From an uncultured Psychrobacillus sp. (GTDB taxonomy: Bacteria; Bacillota; Bacilli; Bacillales_A; Planococcaceae): 7,351 nucleotides of DNA. The stretch covers positions 1-7,351 of the forward strand of contig CAKQHO010000142.1 of NCBI GenBank assembly GCA_934234185.1. Reading direction: 5' to 3'. Shown here one piece after another: positions 6,805-7,351 of the stretch. The position numbers and the translations under genes were made by a program. Every line of letters begins with the position of its first letter. Position 1 is the first letter of the stretch. The notes beneath the pieces were generated by a model. It saw nothing but the letters and a program-made list of their open reading frames with translations. It searched no databases and was not told the DNA's origin.

Positions 6805-6835
6805 CACAATCCCACCTATCTGTATGCATATAAAT

Positions 6836-6875
6836 AAAAAACACCACGTCCTCCTATTCGTTAAGGACGTGGTGT
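6836..6875 (-). terminator. T-box-controlled transcription terminator
   Basis: On the minus strand GGACGTGGTGT and ACACCACGTCC form a perfect 11-bp stem (6875-6865 with 6851-6841; loop about 13 nt), followed by a six-T run (6841-6836). The 5' arm region CGTCC is shared with the antiterminator, making the two structures mutually exclusive. It lies about 32 nt upstream of the SAM hydrolase start. Confidence 0.92.
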
Positions 6876-7140
6876 GATTGCACGCGGTACCACCTTAATT
6901 CACTATTTATTCACATAAACAGCCTCAGTAAGTGCATAAACGAATCAATCGTTTTTTACACTCTGGTATGGATAACGAGTACCAAATCTCGCCGAAGCCT
7001 ACTCGCAATAGAATACTCGATCCTTTCAGCACGAGGCTCAGAGGCCATGTTCAATCAAGTTCCTTCCCGCTTCTTTTCAGCTTCCGAAGCTCTCTTTAGG
7101 GAAATCATCTTAATCTACTCTTCTCTTCAATGCCTCTTAA
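6836..7140 (-). promoter_or_regulatory. T-box leader (riboswitch), probable methionine specifier
   Basis: This is a tRNA-sensing leader on the minus strand. Stem I base is GAGGC (7136-7132) with GCCTC (7037-7033). The GAG of GAGTAG pairs with CTC of CTCTGAG at the kink-turn. Distal parts include TTTCCC paired with GGGAAG and an AGAGAG element beside a short AGCTT/AAGCT hairpin. In the 3' side of the specifier loop, GAAC is followed by ATG (7048-7046) and then G, placing a methionine codon in the specifier position. A later stem (GAGTA/TACTC), the linker ending CCAGAGTG and the T-box AAGGTGGTACCGCG (6896-6883) follow. The antiterminator pairs TTAAGG (6898-6893) with CCTTAA (6866-6861), which competes with the terminator. 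Uncharged tRNA should hold the antiterminator and turn on the SAM hydrolase gene. The T-box is certain; the specifier assignment is fairly sure. Confidence 0.93.
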
Positions 7141-7158
7141 ATATTTTGAATTATTTAT

Positions 7159-7188
7159 ATATTATCTAGGTTCATGGTCATATGTCAA
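7159..7188 (-). promoter_or_regulatory. Sigma-A promoter of the T-box / SAM hydrolase unit
   Basis: On the minus strand a perfect -35, TTGACA (7188-7183), is followed after 16 nt by GATAAT (7166-7161) or after 18 nt by TAATAT (7164-7159). Transcription would start near 7152, just before Stem I of the T-box. A strong constitutive promoter fits a leader that regulates by attenuation. Confidence 0.8.
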
Positions 7189-7211
7189 TAGCAATAATAG
7201 ACAAAAGTGTC

Positions 7212-7351
7212 CTACTTAATGAAACCATCACCAGAGCTTCCATAGAAGTAACGGTCGAGCCCAATCGCCGCCAGCGGACCCTTTAAAATAATATCAAGCA
7301 GCATATTCGCAATCATTTCCGGTGGCTCCTTCGAATCCGTCTGCAGCCAGT
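7212..7351 (-). CDS. C-terminal fragment of a probable TetR-type regulator (partial)
   Basis: The minus strand stays open from the window edge to TAG (7214-7212). It encodes at least 45 residues, beginning WLQTDSKEPPEMIANMLLDI and ending YFYGSSGDGFIK. The 5' end of the gene lies outside the window. An amphipathic EPPEMIANMLLDIILKG helix near the C-terminus resembles the ligand-binding domain end of TetR/AcrR-type repressors, but the DNA-binding part is not visible, so the family is a guess. Its codon use looks like that of the SAM hydrolase gene. The stop lies only about 24 nt before the promoter of the T-box unit, and I see no convincing terminator in between. Confidence 0.55.
   Translation of the reverse strand, partial: WLQTDSKEPPEMIANMLLDIILKGPLAAIGLDRYFYGSSGDGFIK

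Noticed and set aside
7200..7216. Short inverted repeat GACA/TGTC just after the TetR-type gene, considered as a terminator.
   Set aside because: Only four base pairs and no T run follow it.

Overview
The window reads as chromosomal DNA of a low-GC Gram-positive bacterium of the Bacillales. The evidence is strong Shine-Dalgarno sites, a lipoprotein-type solute-binding protein, a CcpA-type cre site, a T-box leader and AT-rich intergenic DNA. I cannot name the species from sequence alone. Every gene I can support lies on the minus strand, so transcription runs from the high to the low coordinates.

Read in the direction of transcription, there are three blocks. (1) 7351-5932: the C-terminal end of a probable TetR-type regulator, then a consensus-like promoter, a complete T-box leader whose specifier triplet reads ATG (methionine), and the gene it controls, an S-adenosyl-L-methionine hydrolase (DUF62 family). 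(2) 5905-3430: a short stretch carrying an apparently decayed membrane-protein fragment, an extended -10 promoter, and a two-component pair of the CitA/DcuS sensor and CitT/DcuR regulator type, with overlapping ends and closed by an intrinsic terminator. (3) 3400-58: a regulated promoter region (9-bp direct repeats, a cre site) and a tripartite tricarboxylate transporter operon in the order tctC-tctB-tctA, closed by two terminators, the second of them bidirectional.

Blocks 2 and 3 form a substrate-sensing and uptake module. The sensor has an extracytoplasmic domain that keeps the Arg/His/Arg ligand-binding pattern of the citrate and C4-dicarboxylate sensors. The regulator probably activates tctCBA, and CcpA probably represses it on preferred carbon sources. 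The substrate cannot be read from the sequence; citrate or another di/tricarboxylate is the natural guess.

Two points stand out. tctB is interrupted by an in-frame TAA exactly between its two membrane halves. The rest of the gene is intact and in the same frame, so the transporter may be inactive or polar in this strain. Separately, a methionine-type T-box in front of a SAM hydrolase suggests a circuit in which uncharged tRNA-Met switches on cleavage of SAM to methionine and adenosine.
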